This document shows, one piece after another, positions 24,590-33,663 of a stretch of DNA of 64,000 bases. The stretch is from NCBI RefSeq assembly GCF_014654725.1, contig NZ_JACVZV010000005.1:33724-97723 (forward strand), given 5' to 3'. This DNA comes from Vulcanococcus sp. Clear-D1 (GTDB lineage Bacteria > Cyanobacteriota > Cyanobacteriia > PCC-6307 > Cyanobiaceae). Under the pieces are notes generated by a model that made no database searches, had not been told where the DNA came from, and saw nothing but the letters and a program-made list of their open reading frames with translations. Position numbers and translations under genes: made by a program. The stretch's first letter is position 1, and every line of letters starts with the position of its first letter.

Positions 24590-25384
24590 GTGATTCGCCC
24601 CGACGCTCCCGTACTGCTTGAGATCCGCGATCTCCATGCCCGGGTGGAGGACAAGGCGATCCTCAAGGGCGTGAACCTCACCATCCGTGCCGGTGAAATC
24701 CACGCGGTGATGGGTCGCAATGGCAGTGGCAAAAGCACCCTCTCCAAAGTGCTCGCCGGCCACCCCGCTTACAGCGTGACCGGCGGCAGCGTGACCTACC
24801 GCGGCGAGAACCTGCTGGAGCTGGATCCCGAGCAGCGCGCTCGCATCGGGGTGTTCCTTGGTTTTCAGTACCCCGTGGAAATCCCTGGGGTGAGCAACCT
24901 GGAGTTTCTGCGGGTGGCCACGAATGCTCGTCGGCTGGAGCAGGGCCACGAGGAGCTCGACACATTCGCTTTCGAAGATTTGGTGCGTGAACGCCTGAAG
25001 GTGGTTCAGATGGACCCTGCTTTCCTCGATCGTTCCGTGAACGAAGGCTTCAGCGGTGGTGAGAAAAAGCGCAATGAGATCCTGCAGATGGCTCTGCTGG
25101 AGCCTTTGGTGGCGATCCTCGATGAAACGGATTCCGGTTTGGATATCGATGCCCTGCGCATCGTGGCTGGGGGTGTGAACCAGCTGGCCAATGCCGAGAA
25201 CGCCACGCTGCTGATCACCCATTACCAGCGCCTGCTCGATGCGATCACACCGGATTACGTGCATGTGATGGCGGCGGGCCGCATCCTGCGCACAGGCGGT
25301 AAGGAGCTGGCGCTCGAGCTCGAAGAGCGAGGCTACGACTGGGTGGATCAGGAGCTCGCTGCCCTGGCGGCGGAGGTGGCCTGA
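24590..25384 (+). CDS. sufC: Fe-S assembly ATPase SufC
   Basis: The 264-residue ABC ATPase (GTG 24590) has Walker [15 protein letters not shown], the SufC-typical [20 protein letters not shown] region, signature motif [11 protein letters not shown] and Walker [14 protein letters not shown], followed by the H-loop [11 protein letters not shown]. It hydrolyses ATP in the SufBC2D scaffold. It lies 80 bp after sufB, and its stop overlaps the start of sufD. An in-frame start further upstream was not seen. Confidence 0.97.
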   Translation: MIRPDAPVLLEIRDLHARVEDKAILKGVNLTIRAGEIHAVMGRNGSGKSTLSKVLAGHPAYSVTGGSVTYRGENLLELDPEQRARIGVFLGFQYPVEIPGVSNLEFLRVATNARRLEQGHEELDTFAFEDLVRERLKVVQMDPAFLDRSVNEGFSGGEKKRNEILQMALLEPLVAILDETDSGLDIDALRIVAGGVNQLANAENATLLITHYQRLLDAITPDYVHVMAAGRILRTGGKELALELEERGYDWVDQELAALAAEVA

Positions 25385-26628
25385 TGAGCGCAAGCCTCGC
25401 AACACCGGCTGCGGCCAAGGGTGCTTGGCTGGATGCCTGGTTGGCCCATCTGCCTGCCGCCAGTGGTGAGCTGGCGCCGGTGCAGGAGCGTGGCCGCCAG
25501 GCCCTGAGCCAAAGCTCGATTCCCTCGGGGCGTCACGAAGATTGGCGTTTCACAGATCTCTCACTGCTGCAGGCGCTGCCTCTTGCTCCGGCGGCCGCGG
25601 CAACAGCCACCTTGCCCGTCCCTGAATCCGGGGCTGTGCGGCTGGTGTGGAGCGGCGGCAGCAATCCCCTGGCGGGCCAAGCCCTGCCTGCGGGTTTGCA
25701 GCAGCTCACCCCTGGTGAAATTGCCCAGGGGCTCGGGCACACCCTCGCCGCTGCTGGCTGCCAGGAGCATTGGCCGGTGGAGCTCAATCACGCTGCTGCC
25801 GAGCGTGTGTTGGCCCTGCGTGTGACCAGCCGCAGCCAGGTGAGCCTGGAGTTGGTGAGCGCCGCGGCCGAGGGTCTGCAGGCGCTGCGCTTGTTGCTGC
25901 TGCTGGAGGAGAAGGCCGAGCTGGATCTCTCCCAGTGGATCGAAGCCCAGGCCTCCGGTTTGCACAGCTTGGTGATTGAGGCCCATCTTGCGCGCGGTGC
26001 CCGCCTCAGCCATGGCCTGGTGGCGCTGGGGCAATCCGATGCCGCTCTCATGGCTCATGTGGTGATCGAGCAGGAACCGGAAAGCCGGGTGCAACTGAGC
26101 AGCGTCACCTCCGGCTGGGGGCTGGCGCGGCTTGAGCCCCGGGCCGTGCAGGTGGATGGCGCGGCCCACACCACCCTGCGGGGCCTGCAGCTGGTGGACG
26201 GTCAGCGCATCGCCGACACCCACAGCTTTGTGGAGTTCAAAGGGCCGGAGGGGCAGCTCGATCAACTGCATAAAGCAGTTGCAGCCGGCCAGGGCCGCAG
26301 CGTGTTCAACGGTGCCGTGCGCGTGCCCCGCGCCGCCCAGCGCACCAATGCAGCTCAGCTCAGCCGCAGCCTGCTGCTCTCGGATCGCGCCAGGATCGAT
26401 ACCAAGCCGGAGCTGGAGATCGTGGCCGACGACGTGAAGTGCGCCCATGGCGCCACGGTGAGCAGCCTGCAGACCGATGAGCTCTTCTATTTACAGAGCC
26501 GTGGCATCGGCGCCGACCAGGCGGCTGGCCTGCTGCAGCGGGCCTTCTGCGAGGAAGTGCTGCGGGAGCTGCCTGCAGCGGCCCGCAGCTGGTGTTCGCT
26601 CGAGCGTTTGCTGGAGAGCGCGGCATGA
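25384..26628 (+). CDS. sufD: Fe-S cluster assembly protein SufD
   Basis: The 414-residue product shows SGRHEDWRFTDLS near the N-terminus (family consensus R-x-E-x-W-R-Y-T), the central beta-helix (HSLVIEAHLARGARLSHGLV) and the conserved C-terminal block KPELEIVADDVKCAHGATVS with [14 protein letters not shown]. The Cys-His region around KCAHGA supplies cluster-binding residues with SufB. The ATG overlaps the sufC TGA, and its own TGA overlaps the sufS ATG, so the three are translationally coupled. Confidence 0.96.
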   Translation: MSASLATPAAAKGAWLDAWLAHLPAASGELAPVQERGRQALSQSSIPSGRHEDWRFTDLSLLQALPLAPAAAATATLPVPESGAVRLVWSGGSNPLAGQALPAGLQQLTPGEIAQGLGHTLAAAGCQEHWPVELNHAAAERVLALRVTSRSQVSLELVSAAAEGLQALRLLLLLEEKAELDLSQWIEAQASGLHSLVIEAHLARGARLSHGLVALGQSDAALMAHVVIEQEPESRVQLSSVTSGWGLARLEPRAVQVDGAAHTTLRGLQLVDGQRIADTHSFVEFKGPEGQLDQLHKAVAAGQGRSVFNGAVRVPRAAQRTNAAQLSRSLLLSDRARIDTKPELEIVADDVKCAHGATVSSLQTDELFYLQSRGIGADQAAGLLQRAFCEEVLRELPAAARSWCSLERLLESAA

Positions 26629-27914
26629 CCAGCACCCTCTCGGCACCCCAGGCCGCTGCCGTCACCCAGCCCGACAACCTGGCAGCGCTCACGCGCCCTG
26701 ATTTCCCGCTGCTGGCCCAGACCGCCTGCCTCGGCCAGCCGCTGATCTATCTCGATCACGCCGCCACCAGCCAGAAGCCCCGCCAGGTGCTGGAGGCGCT
26801 GCAGCATTACTACGACCACGACAATGCCAACGTGCACCGCGGCGCGCACCAGCTGAGCGCCCGTGCCACCGAAGGCTTTGAAGGCGCCCGTGCCAAGGCG
26901 GCAGCTTTTGTGGGGGCCGCCAACCCCAACGAGATCGTGTTCACCCGCAACGCCAGCGAGGCGATCAACCTCGTGGCCCGCAGCTGGGGTGAGGCCAACC
27001 TGCGCCCCGGTGATGAGGTGCTGCTCACGGTGATGGAGCACCACAGCAATCTGGTGCCCTGGCAGCTGCTCGCCGATCGCACTGGTTGCGTGTTGCGCCA
27101 TGCCGGCCTCACCGACAGCGGTGAACTCGATCTCCACGATCTGCGCAGCAAGATCAGCGATCGCACCCGGCTGGTGAGCCTGGTGCAGGTGAGCAACACG
27201 CTCGGCTGCCTCAATCCGATCGCGGAGGTGGCAGCCCTGGCTCACGCCGCCGGTGCCTTGGTGCTGGTGGATGCCTGCCAGAGTCTGCCCCACCTGCCGG
27301 TGAACGTGAAGCAGCTGGGCGCTGATTTTCTGGTGGGCAGCTCCCACAAGCTCTGCGGCCCCACGGGTATGGGCTTCCTCTGGGGCCGCGAGGCGCTGCT
27401 GGAGGCGATGCCCCCCTTCCTGGGCGGCGGCGAAATGATCCAGGACGTCTACCTCGACCACAGCACCTGGGCCGGCTTGCCCCACAAATTCGAAGCAGGT
27501 ACCCCGGCGATTGGCGAGGCGGTGGGGATGGGCGCAGCTCTCGATTACCTGCAGGCCATCGGGCTGGATCGCATCCATGCCTGGGAGCAGCAGCTCACCC
27601 GCCATCTGTTCGAGCGCCTGCAGGCCATCGATGGCCTGCGCATCCTCGGCCCCACCCCAGAGCAACAGCCGGATCGTGCTGCTCTGGCCGCCTTCCACGT
27701 GGAAGGCGTGCACGCCAACGACATCGCCGCTCTGCTCGATTCAGCCGGCATCTGCATCCGCAGCGGCCACCACTGCACCCAGCCGCTGCACCGCCACTAC
27801 GGCATCAGTGGTTCCGCCCGCGCCAGCCTCAGTTTCACCACCACCACTGAGGAGATCGATCGCTTTGCTGATGAGCTGCAGGGCTCGATCAGCTTCCTGC
27901 GGGAGCACAGCTGA
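26625..27914 (+). CDS. sufS: cysteine desulfurase SufS
   Basis: The ATG at 26625 overlaps the sufD stop (ATGA); the frame starting at 26592 would add 11 residues inside sufD. The 429-residue product has YLDHAATSQKPRQVLEAL, ANVHRGAHQLSARATEGFE, the PLP-lysine in GSSHKLCGPTGMGFLW and the persulfide cysteine in RSGHHCTQPLH. It takes sulfur from cysteine for SufBCD. It is the last gene of the operon, which reads ftrC-sufB-sufC-sufD-sufS. Confidence 0.96.
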   Translation: MTSTLSAPQAAAVTQPDNLAALTRPDFPLLAQTACLGQPLIYLDHAATSQKPRQVLEALQHYYDHDNANVHRGAHQLSARATEGFEGARAKAAAFVGAANPNEIVFTRNASEAINLVARSWGEANLRPGDEVLLTVMEHHSNLVPWQLLADRTGCVLRHAGLTDSGELDLHDLRSKISDRTRLVSLVQVSNTLGCLNPIAEVAALAHAAGALVLVDACQSLPHLPVNVKQLGADFLVGSSHKLCGPTGMGFLWGREALLEAMPPFLGGGEMIQDVYLDHSTWAGLPHKFEAGTPAIGEAVGMGAALDYLQAIGLDRIHAWEQQLTRHLFERLQAIDGLRILGPTPEQQPDRAALAAFHVEGVHANDIAALLDSAGICIRSGHHCTQPLHRHYGISGSARASLSFTTTTEEIDRFADELQGSISFLREHS

Positions 27915-27929
27915 GCGGATCCTCTTGGC

Positions 27930-28643
27930 TCAGGCTGGCGTCAGCACGGCCATCGCCTCAGCGTGTTGGCGTCCATTCCATGCCCAGCGCCACTGCCAAC
28001 CTGCTGCTTTGGCCGTGGCCTCAATCGCGGCACGGTCGGCGGGGTGGTCGTAAGCGGCCAGGTGGCTACTCACGTGCTCTCGCTGCTGGGCAGAGAGCTG
28101 GGGCCAACTGCTGGCAATGCGTTGCTGGTAGCGCTGCACATAAATGTCGCGGCTCTCGCCGGGTTTCCGGAAGACATCCACCCAAATGAACAACCCTCCC
28201 GGTGCGATCCGGGTGCGCAGGCGCTCGAGCAGCCACTGTTTCTCCTCGGCGCTGAGGTGATGAATGGCGAAGGCAGAGTGAAGGATGTCGACTGGTTCTG
28301 CGTCATCGCCAGCTGGATCGCTTGCCCAACGGAGTAGATCTCCTTCCAGCCAGCGGCATGGATAGGCCACGTTGCCGAGAGCTTGCTGCGCCAGGGGCAG
28401 CACCTCAGGCGTGAGATCCAGCCCCGTGTAGGAGCCCAAAGGCAGGCGTTGCAGCAGAGGAGCCAGCAGCGCCAGATCGCCGCAGCCCAGATCCACCATC
28501 CGCGGTGCCGCGGCATCGTTGGGGCGAGCCTGGAGCCAGCCCTCCAGGGTTGCGGCCGTGGCGGAGGCCACGGCTTGGTGCTCCATCAGATCGTGCTCCA
28601 CCACGGCCCGATAGGAGGCCCACTGCTGTGTGAAAAGGTCCAT
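27930..28643 (-). CDS. class I SAM-dependent methyltransferase
   Basis: The ATG at 28643 gives a 237-residue product starting MDLFTQQWASYRAVVEHDLM. MVDLGCGDLALLAPLLQRL is motif I (SAM-binding), GLDLTPEVLPLAQQAL is motif II, and DILHSAFAIHHLSAEEKQWL is motif IV/post-motif, all typical of small-molecule methyltransferases. The substrate is unknown. It follows another methyltransferase by only 5 bp and is in the same unit as a flavin amine oxidase, so it may belong to one modification pathway. The longer frame upstream (to 28844) is not needed. Confidence 0.82.
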   Translation of the reverse strand: MDLFTQQWASYRAVVEHDLMEHQAVASATAATLEGWLQARPNDAAAPRMVDLGCGDLALLAPLLQRLPLGSYTGLDLTPEVLPLAQQALGNVAYPCRWLEGDLLRWASDPAGDDAEPVDILHSAFAIHHLSAEEKQWLLERLRTRIAPGGLFIWVDVFRKPGESRDIYVQRYQQRIASSWPQLSAQQREHVSSHLAAYDHPADRAAIEATAKAAGWQWRWAWNGRQHAEAMAVLTPA

Positions 28644-28648
28644 GGTGC

Positions 28649-29482
28649 TCAGCCTGGTTGGTCGTCGGCGGGTTTCATCCCCCGGGCTTGATAGGCGCTG
28701 ATGCTGATCGCCGCATCGGGTCGCTCCGCCAGGCGCGCAAATCGCTTGAGCCCAGTCTCGATCAGGGCTACGGCATGGGGTGTGGGCGCAGCCTCGAACA
28801 AGGCTGAGCGTTCCGGCTCGATAAAGCCGAGCAGATAGCTGCAAAACCCATCAACCGCATCGCGCTGACTGGGACACCAGTGGTGGATCCCCACCATGGT
28901 GTTGTGCACCGCAGTGAAGCCGGCCTGCTCCAGCCAGGGGCCCAGCGCCGGGCCGGCGTGGGCATTGCCGTGGCGGTTGAAATGGGCAACGAAGGCGCTG
29001 AGCATCGCCTCAATCGCGGGGTCTGGCGGGGAAACGCGCAGGCTGGAGTAATCGGTTTCGGTGATGTGAATCGTGCCCCCTGGCCGCAGCACCCGCAGGG
29101 CTTCGCGCAGCACCGCCAGCGGCTCCTGCAGGTGCTCCACCACCCACACCAACCGCACACGATCCATCGAGGCGCATGCCCAAGGCAGCGCAGCGCCATC
29201 CCCCACCGCAAGGTCCACCTGATCCAGGCCCAGCCCCCTGAGGTGCCCTCGCGCGGCCGCGATCTGGTCGGGGCTGATGTCGATCCCGTGCAGTTGGGCA
29301 TCGGGGTGCCTCTTGCCGATCTGCCCCAGCACCGCACCAACGCCGCAGCCGATCTCGAGGATCTGATCACCAGCCTGGTAATCCAGATTCGCTGCCAGTA
29401 GCTCGGAGAGCAGCTCTGCTTGATCAATCAGACGCTCTTGTTCGCGGCGACTCGTCCCATGGATGTAAGGCCGATCCTTCAT
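28649..29482 (-). CDS. class I SAM-dependent methyltransferase (UbiE/MenG-like fold)
   Basis: The ATG at 29482 overlaps the stop of the oxidase gene (ATGA). The 277-residue product has QILEIGCGVGAVLGQIGKRH (motif I), LHGIDISPDQIAAARGHLRG (motif II) and ALRVLRPGGTIHITETDY (post-motif), the classic UbiE-type layout. The C-terminal part is unusually long (about 110 residues after motif IV) and has HHWCPSQRDAVDGFCSYLLG, perhaps a substrate lid. The substrate is unknown. The longer upstream frame to 29758 is the oxidase shadow. Confidence 0.82.
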   Translation of the reverse strand: MKDRPYIHGTSRREQERLIDQAELLSELLAANLDYQAGDQILEIGCGVGAVLGQIGKRHPDAQLHGIDISPDQIAAARGHLRGLGLDQVDLAVGDGAALPWACASMDRVRLVWVVEHLQEPLAVLREALRVLRPGGTIHITETDYSSLRVSPPDPAIEAMLSAFVAHFNRHGNAHAGPALGPWLEQAGFTAVHNTMVGIHHWCPSQRDAVDGFCSYLLGFIEPERSALFEAAPTPHAVALIETGLKRFARLAERPDAAISISAYQARGMKPADDQPG

Positions 29483-30897
29483 GGGCTCAGGTGTCGGGCA
29501 ACGGTTGATGCGGCTAGCTCCCCGGCCTCGATGGCGCCTTCGAAATAGCCGGGCCAGCGCGGGGAGACCTCGGTACCGGCCCAGCACACCCTCCCATGGC
29601 TCGCGGGAGCCGGGCCACACTCGGTGCCGGCAGCCAGGCGGGCATGGCTGGTCCAGCTGCCTGGTGCTGGAAAGCTGGTGAAGGCACCGCCGGTCCAGGC
29701 TTCGCCATTCCAGGCTTGTTCCACCAGATCGAGGGGGCTGGCGGCGTCGGGGCCCCAATAGCTCACAAGATCCTTGAGGATCAGCGCTCGCCGTTCCGCC
29801 TCCGGCAGTGCGGCCATGGTGATGGCCCGCTCCCCCGCCACAAAGCTCGCCAGCACAGCCGGTTGCTCGCCAGGGGGGCCGCTGTCGGCGGTGAGATCCA
29901 GCCAGGGCTGTTCACCGGTCCCTAGACCGTTCAGTCCCTGCTCACGCCAGAAGGGCCTGCTGTAGCGCGTGAGGATTTTGGTCATGCCTCCCATGGCTGT
30001 GCGTTGCAGCAGGGCTTGATGCGCCGGGGGCAAGGGCGGTTCAAAGCGGATCGCTTGCCGCTGCGGCGGTGGCACCGCCACGATCACTGCACGGGCCTGC
30101 AGCGGTTCGAGCCCCTCGGCTATCACGGTTGCCATGGCCTCGTTTTGCTGAATGGCCAGCACCGGGGCTTCCAGCACGAGGGCCTCCGGGCTGCGGGCCC
30201 GAAGGTCCGCCGCGAGCTGCAGGCTCACCGCTCCTGCCCCTCCCTGCACCAGCCATGCTTCCGGTGTCTCGGTCTGCGGCGCCACCGCTTGGGTCCAGGC
30301 GAGGTGCAGGATCGAGGCTTCCCAGGGTTCAAAGCCGCCCGATCCCCCCACTCGGCAGAGCCAGTCGAGGGGCAGATGGGCCAGGGGCAGGTTGGTCTGC
30401 TGAGCAGCCCATGCGCTCACGGTGAGCCGATCCAGCCGTTCGGCATCGGGGGTGAGCCAGGGCTGGCGTGGGTTGATCTGGGCGACGAGGGCGGTGAAGG
30501 CTTGCTGCAGGGCGCGGGTTGCCTCCAGCTCCTTCGCATCCAGGTCGAGGGCCCCAGGCTCAAAGAACACCAGGCTGTCCTCAAAACGCTCCGCTAGTGG
30601 GGCCTTGATGCACTTCCCTCGCCAACAGAAGATGCCGTCGCCTGCGTAGTAACTCGGATAGCGACTCAGCCCGAGTTCCTGCAGTAGCGCTGCGAAGCGG
30701 TGGTGTGTGTTGCCTCCCCACTGGCCTCCCAGATCCACCACGCTGCCGTCGCTGAGGGGCTGGCTCACCATGCGTCCCCCCACCCGTGGCCGCGCCTCCA
30801 GCACGCGCACCCGCTGTCCTTGTTCGATCAAGCGGCGAGCGGCGATCAACCCGGAGAGTCCGGCACCCACCACCACGACATCGACGGCATCGCCCAT
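29479..30897 (-). CDS. flavin-containing amine oxidase family protein
   Basis: The 472-residue product from ATG 30897 starts with the FAD dinucleotide fold DVVVVGAGLSGLIAARRLIE, followed by VRVLEARPRVGGRM and VVDLGGQWGG (family GGxxG strand). The C-terminal VCWAGTEVSPRWPGYFEGAI binds the FAD again (family xAGTExxxxWxGYxEGA). This is the monoamine/polyamine oxidase family. The substrate is unknown; pigment desaturases and amine oxidases share this fold, but the GGQW and WPGY motifs favour the amine-oxidase branch. The start is supported by the N-terminal glycine fold; the frame up to 31101 adds unlikely sequence. It is in one unit with two methyltransferases. Confidence 0.85.
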   Translation of the reverse strand: MGDAVDVVVVGAGLSGLIAARRLIEQGQRVRVLEARPRVGGRMVSQPLSDGSVVDLGGQWGGNTHHRFAALLQELGLSRYPSYYAGDGIFCWRGKCIKAPLAERFEDSLVFFEPGALDLDAKELEATRALQQAFTALVAQINPRQPWLTPDAERLDRLTVSAWAAQQTNLPLAHLPLDWLCRVGGSGGFEPWEASILHLAWTQAVAPQTETPEAWLVQGGAGAVSLQLAADLRARSPEALVLEAPVLAIQQNEAMATVIAEGLEPLQARAVIVAVPPPQRQAIRFEPPLPPAHQALLQRTAMGGMTKILTRYSRPFWREQGLNGLGTGEQPWLDLTADSGPPGEQPAVLASFVAGERAITMAALPEAERRALILKDLVSYWGPDAASPLDLVEQAWNGEAWTGGAFTSFPAPGSWTSHARLAAGTECGPAPASHGRVCWAGTEVSPRWPGYFEGAIEAGELAASTVARHLSP

Positions 30898-30924
30898 CGC
30901 GTCAGCGTTCTCACAGCTGCTGGA

Positions 30925-31485
30925 ATGCTGACCATGGAGCTCTTGGCTGACCACGCGCAGTTGTTTTTGGTGGTACTTGGGGGCCGCACCGCCACCAGTC
31001 ACATCGAGCTGCACGATGTGCGCTTCGTGGCAGGTGCCTGCATTGACGACACCATTCCTGAGCTGCGCCAGCAGTGGTTCGGGAGGCGTGAGGGCTTGCA
31101 CCTAGATAGCTACATGGCGGTGCGGGCGATCGATGGCTGGACGGTGAGCCTTGCTCGTGAGCCGGCCGAGCCCCGGCCTGAGCGGCTCTGGTTTGTGAAT
31201 CTGGGTGCCTATCGCCCCGATTCCCTGGCGGAGTTGCACCACTTCGGCCTGGTGGTGGCCCGCTCGTCTCAGGCGGCCAAGGCGGCGGCAAAGCGGCAGT
31301 GGCTGGCAGGGGCGGTCCAGCAGCACAAGGATGATCTCTGTGCCGTGGATGACTGCCTGGCGATCGAGCAGCTGGAGCTGCTCGGGGGTGAGCGGTGGTA
31401 CGTGCAGCTCCATCCCCATCCCGAGGGGGTAAGCCAGCCCCAGGTGCCGGATTGGTTTGGTTACCGGCGGATCGATCGCTCCTGA
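30925..31485 (+). CDS. DUF1543 domain protein
   Basis: The ATG at 30925 (30934 is a close alternative) gives about 186 residues. HAQLFLVVLGGRTATSHIEL then HDVRFVAG is the characteristic beginning of DUF1543 (LGGxxxxxxIExHDVxFVVA). YMAVRAIDGWTVSLAREP and LWFVNLGAYRPDSLAELHHF are further conserved strands. The DUF usually occurs as tandem copies, and FVNLGAY plus ELHHFGLVVA looks like the second copy. The function is unknown. Its 3' end overlaps that of the metallophosphoesterase by 25 bp convergently, and it is divergent from the amine oxidase with a 27-bp gap, so their promoters must overlap. Confidence 0.8.
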   Translation: MLTMELLADHAQLFLVVLGGRTATSHIELHDVRFVAGACIDDTIPELRQQWFGRREGLHLDSYMAVRAIDGWTVSLAREPAEPRPERLWFVNLGAYRPDSLAELHHFGLVVARSSQAAKAAAKRQWLAGAVQQHKDDLCAVDDCLAIEQLELLGGERWYVQLHPHPEGVSQPQVPDWFGYRRIDRS

Positions 31486-32480
31486 ACATTGCGGTTGAGG
31501 CCGCCGGCGCGGCCCATCAGGCTGGCGGGGAGGCGGCTCCAGGCCACGGGTTGGCCGCTGGCCACCGCAAAGGTGGTCTCCACCAGGGAGTTGTCCTGCC
31601 AGTTGATGTCGAGGGTTGTGTAGGTCTGCTGGGGAGGGATGTCTCCCTGGAGCAGGCGTCTGGGGCCACTGCCCATGGCCCCCAGCTGGATCAGATCCAG
31701 CTGCCCGCGGCGAGCGGGGAACCAGGCGTGCTGGTGGCCGCTGATGTAGGCCTGCACGCGGCCCTGCTCCAGCAGGCTCTGCACAGCTGCGGCCTGATCC
31801 AGGGTTTCGCCGGCGCGGTCGCGCCCCTGGCTCACGCCCACCAGGGGCAGGTGCCCCACCACCAGCCGCAGCCGCGCCTGCTGGGCTTCTGGGCTGGCCA
31901 GCTGTTGACGCGCCCAGCTGAGCTGGCTGGCGGGGATGCGGCCGGAGCTGGCATCCCACACCAGCCAGAACACATCGTTCTGCAGGGCGCTGTAGTGGAA
32001 GGGGAAATCGGCCACATCCACGAAGCGCAGGCCGAGGGCCTGGCGCCGGGGTGTCCAGAAGCGCCGCACTGCGGCTCGGTCGGCGTCGTAGCCGGGCGAT
32101 CCATCGTGATTGCCAACGGCCGGCAGGAAGGGCAGGCCGGCCTGGCGCACAGGCGCGAGCACGGTGCGGGCGAAGCCCTCCCACATCGCATCGAGCTGGG
32201 CGGCGCTGAGGCCTGGTTTCTGGCCGGCCACCATGTCGCCGGCGCACACCACCAGCGCCGGTTGCAGCGCCAGCAGCTGTTTGAGGCCCTGGCTCACCTG
32301 GGGGATGTAGGTGGTGGAGCCGTAGCTGCTGTTGAGGTCGCTGATCAGGCCCAGGCGCAGATCGGGGCGGCGGCCTGGGGCGGCAGCGGACGGTGCCTGT
32401 CCCAGGCCCAGCAAGCTCAGCCCGCCGCCCGCCGCTCCCGCGGCGGTGAGCTGCAGCAGCTGGCGGCGGCTCAGGAGCAT
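31461..32480 (-). CDS. Tat-exported metallophosphoesterase
   Basis: The ATG at 32480 starts LLSRRQLLQLTAAGAAGGG, a twin-arginine (SRRQLLQL) signal peptide ending SAAAPG. The catalytic part has RLGLISDLNSSYG, ALVVCAGDMVAGQKP, PFLPAVGNHDGSPG, LVVGHLPLVG and ISGHQHAW, the five metallophosphoesterase motifs (D-x-N variant in the first, GD, GNHD, GH, GHxH). It should act in the periplasm on phosphate esters. The length of 339 residues is normal. The start at 32537 would place extra residues before the Tat motif, so 32480 is preferred. Confidence 0.87.
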   Translation of the reverse strand: MLLSRRQLLQLTAAGAAGGGLSLLGLGQAPSAAAPGRRPDLRLGLISDLNSSYGSTTYIPQVSQGLKQLLALQPALVVCAGDMVAGQKPGLSAAQLDAMWEGFARTVLAPVRQAGLPFLPAVGNHDGSPGYDADRAAVRRFWTPRRQALGLRFVDVADFPFHYSALQNDVFWLVWDASSGRIPASQLSWARQQLASPEAQQARLRLVVGHLPLVGVSQGRDRAGETLDQAAAVQSLLEQGRVQAYISGHQHAWFPARRGQLDLIQLGAMGSGPRRLLQGDIPPQQTYTTLDINWQDNSLVETTFAVASGQPVAWSRLPASLMGRAGGLNRNVQERSIRR

Positions 32481-32545
32481 GGGGCGCTGGGGCGACGAGG
32501 GCGGTCGACGGGCAGCATGGAGCATTCGCCACGGCAACGCACCCC

Positions 32546-33652
32546 ATGAAGATCGACGGCAAGGCCTGGCGCACCATCTGGCTCGAGCCCGATGGCCGCT
32601 CGATCGGGGTGATCGATCAGATCCAGCTGCCGCATCAGTTCACCACGCGCACGCTGCGCAGTTGCGAGGAAGCCGCTGAGGCGATTCGTACGATGGTGGT
32701 GCGCGGCGCGCCTCTGATCGGCGTGACCGGCGCCTACGGGCTGATGCTGGCCCTGCAGGCGGATCCGAGCGATGCCGCGCTGGCGGCGGCCTTCGAGCAG
32801 CTCAATGCCACCCGGCCCACGGCCGTGAACCTGCGCTGGGCCCTCGAGCGGGTGCGCGATCGCGTGGCGCCGTTGCCCCCGGCCGAGCGGGCCGAGGCGG
32901 CCAGGACGGAAGCGGCGGCCATCGCCGATGAAGACGTGGCCATGTGCGAGGCCATCGGCGAGCACGGCCTGGCGATCTTCCAGCAGCTGGCGGCGGCTCG
33001 CCCCGCCGAGCGCCAGGGGCAGCCCTTCAACGTGTTGACCCACTGCAATGCAGGCTGGCTGGCCACGGTGGACTGGGGCACGGCCCTGGCACCGATCTAC
33101 AAGGCCCATCGCGCTGGCCTCAACATCCATGTGTGGGTGGATGAGACCCGCCCGCGCAACCAGGGCGCCTCGCTCACGGCCTATGAGCTGGGCCGCGAGG
33201 GTGTGCCCCACACCGTGATCGTGGACAACGCCGGCGGCCATCTGATGCAGCACGGCCAGGTGGATGCGGTGATCGTGGGCACCGATCGCACCACCCGCCG
33301 CGGCGATGTGTGCAACAAGATCGGCACCTATCTCAAGGCTCTCGCCGCCCACGACAACAACGTGCCCTTCTATGTGGCGCTGCCCGCTTCCACGATCGAC
33401 TGGACGATCGACGACGGCGTGGCCGAGATCCCGATCGAAGCGCGCAGCGCCCGGGAGGTGACCCACATTCAGGGGCGCGTGGACGGCGGCCCGGCCGCCG
33501 GCCAGTTGGCCACCGTGCAACTCACGCCCGATGGCAGCGAAGGCTTCAATCCCGCCTTTGATGTGACTCCCGCCCGACTGGTGACGGCGCTGATCACCGA
33601 ACGGGGTGTGGCGCCTGCCAGCGAAGACGGGCTGCGCAACCTCTACGCCTGA
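32546..33652 (+). CDS. mtnA: S-methyl-5-thioribose-1-phosphate isomerase MtnA
   Basis: The 368-residue product has IRTMVVRGAPLIGVTGAYGL near the N-terminus, the catalytic cysteine in LTHCNAGWLATVDWGTAL and the catalytic aspartate in AVIVGTDRTTRRGDVCNKIG. These are the full MtnA signatures, which distinguish it from eIF2B-like proteins. It converts 5-methylthioribose-1-phosphate to methylthioribulose-1-phosphate in methylthioadenosine recycling. It is directly followed by a class II aldolase gene rather than by mtnB, which points to an alternative downstream route. Start ATG 32546 fits the family N-terminus. Confidence 0.95.
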   Translation: MKIDGKAWRTIWLEPDGRSIGVIDQIQLPHQFTTRTLRSCEEAAEAIRTMVVRGAPLIGVTGAYGLMLALQADPSDAALAAAFEQLNATRPTAVNLRWALERVRDRVAPLPPAERAEAARTEAAAIADEDVAMCEAIGEHGLAIFQQLAAARPAERQGQPFNVLTHCNAGWLATVDWGTALAPIYKAHRAGLNIHVWVDETRPRNQGASLTAYELGREGVPHTVIVDNAGGHLMQHGQVDAVIVGTDRTTRRGDVCNKIGTYLKALAAHDNNVPFYVALPASTIDWTIDDGVAEIPIEARSAREVTHIQGRVDGGPAAGQLATVQLTPDGSEGFNPAFDVTPARLVTALITERGVAPASEDGLRNLYA

Positions 33653-33663
33653 CATTGAGCACG

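Noticed and set aside
24512..25405. 297-residue minus-strand frame opposite sufC
   Set aside because: It is a shadow of sufC, which has intact Walker and signature motifs.
31395..32549. 384-residue plus-strand frame opposite the metallophosphoesterase
   Set aside because: Low-complexity Ala/Gly/His-rich translation, while the minus strand has all five phosphoesterase motifs and a Tat signal.
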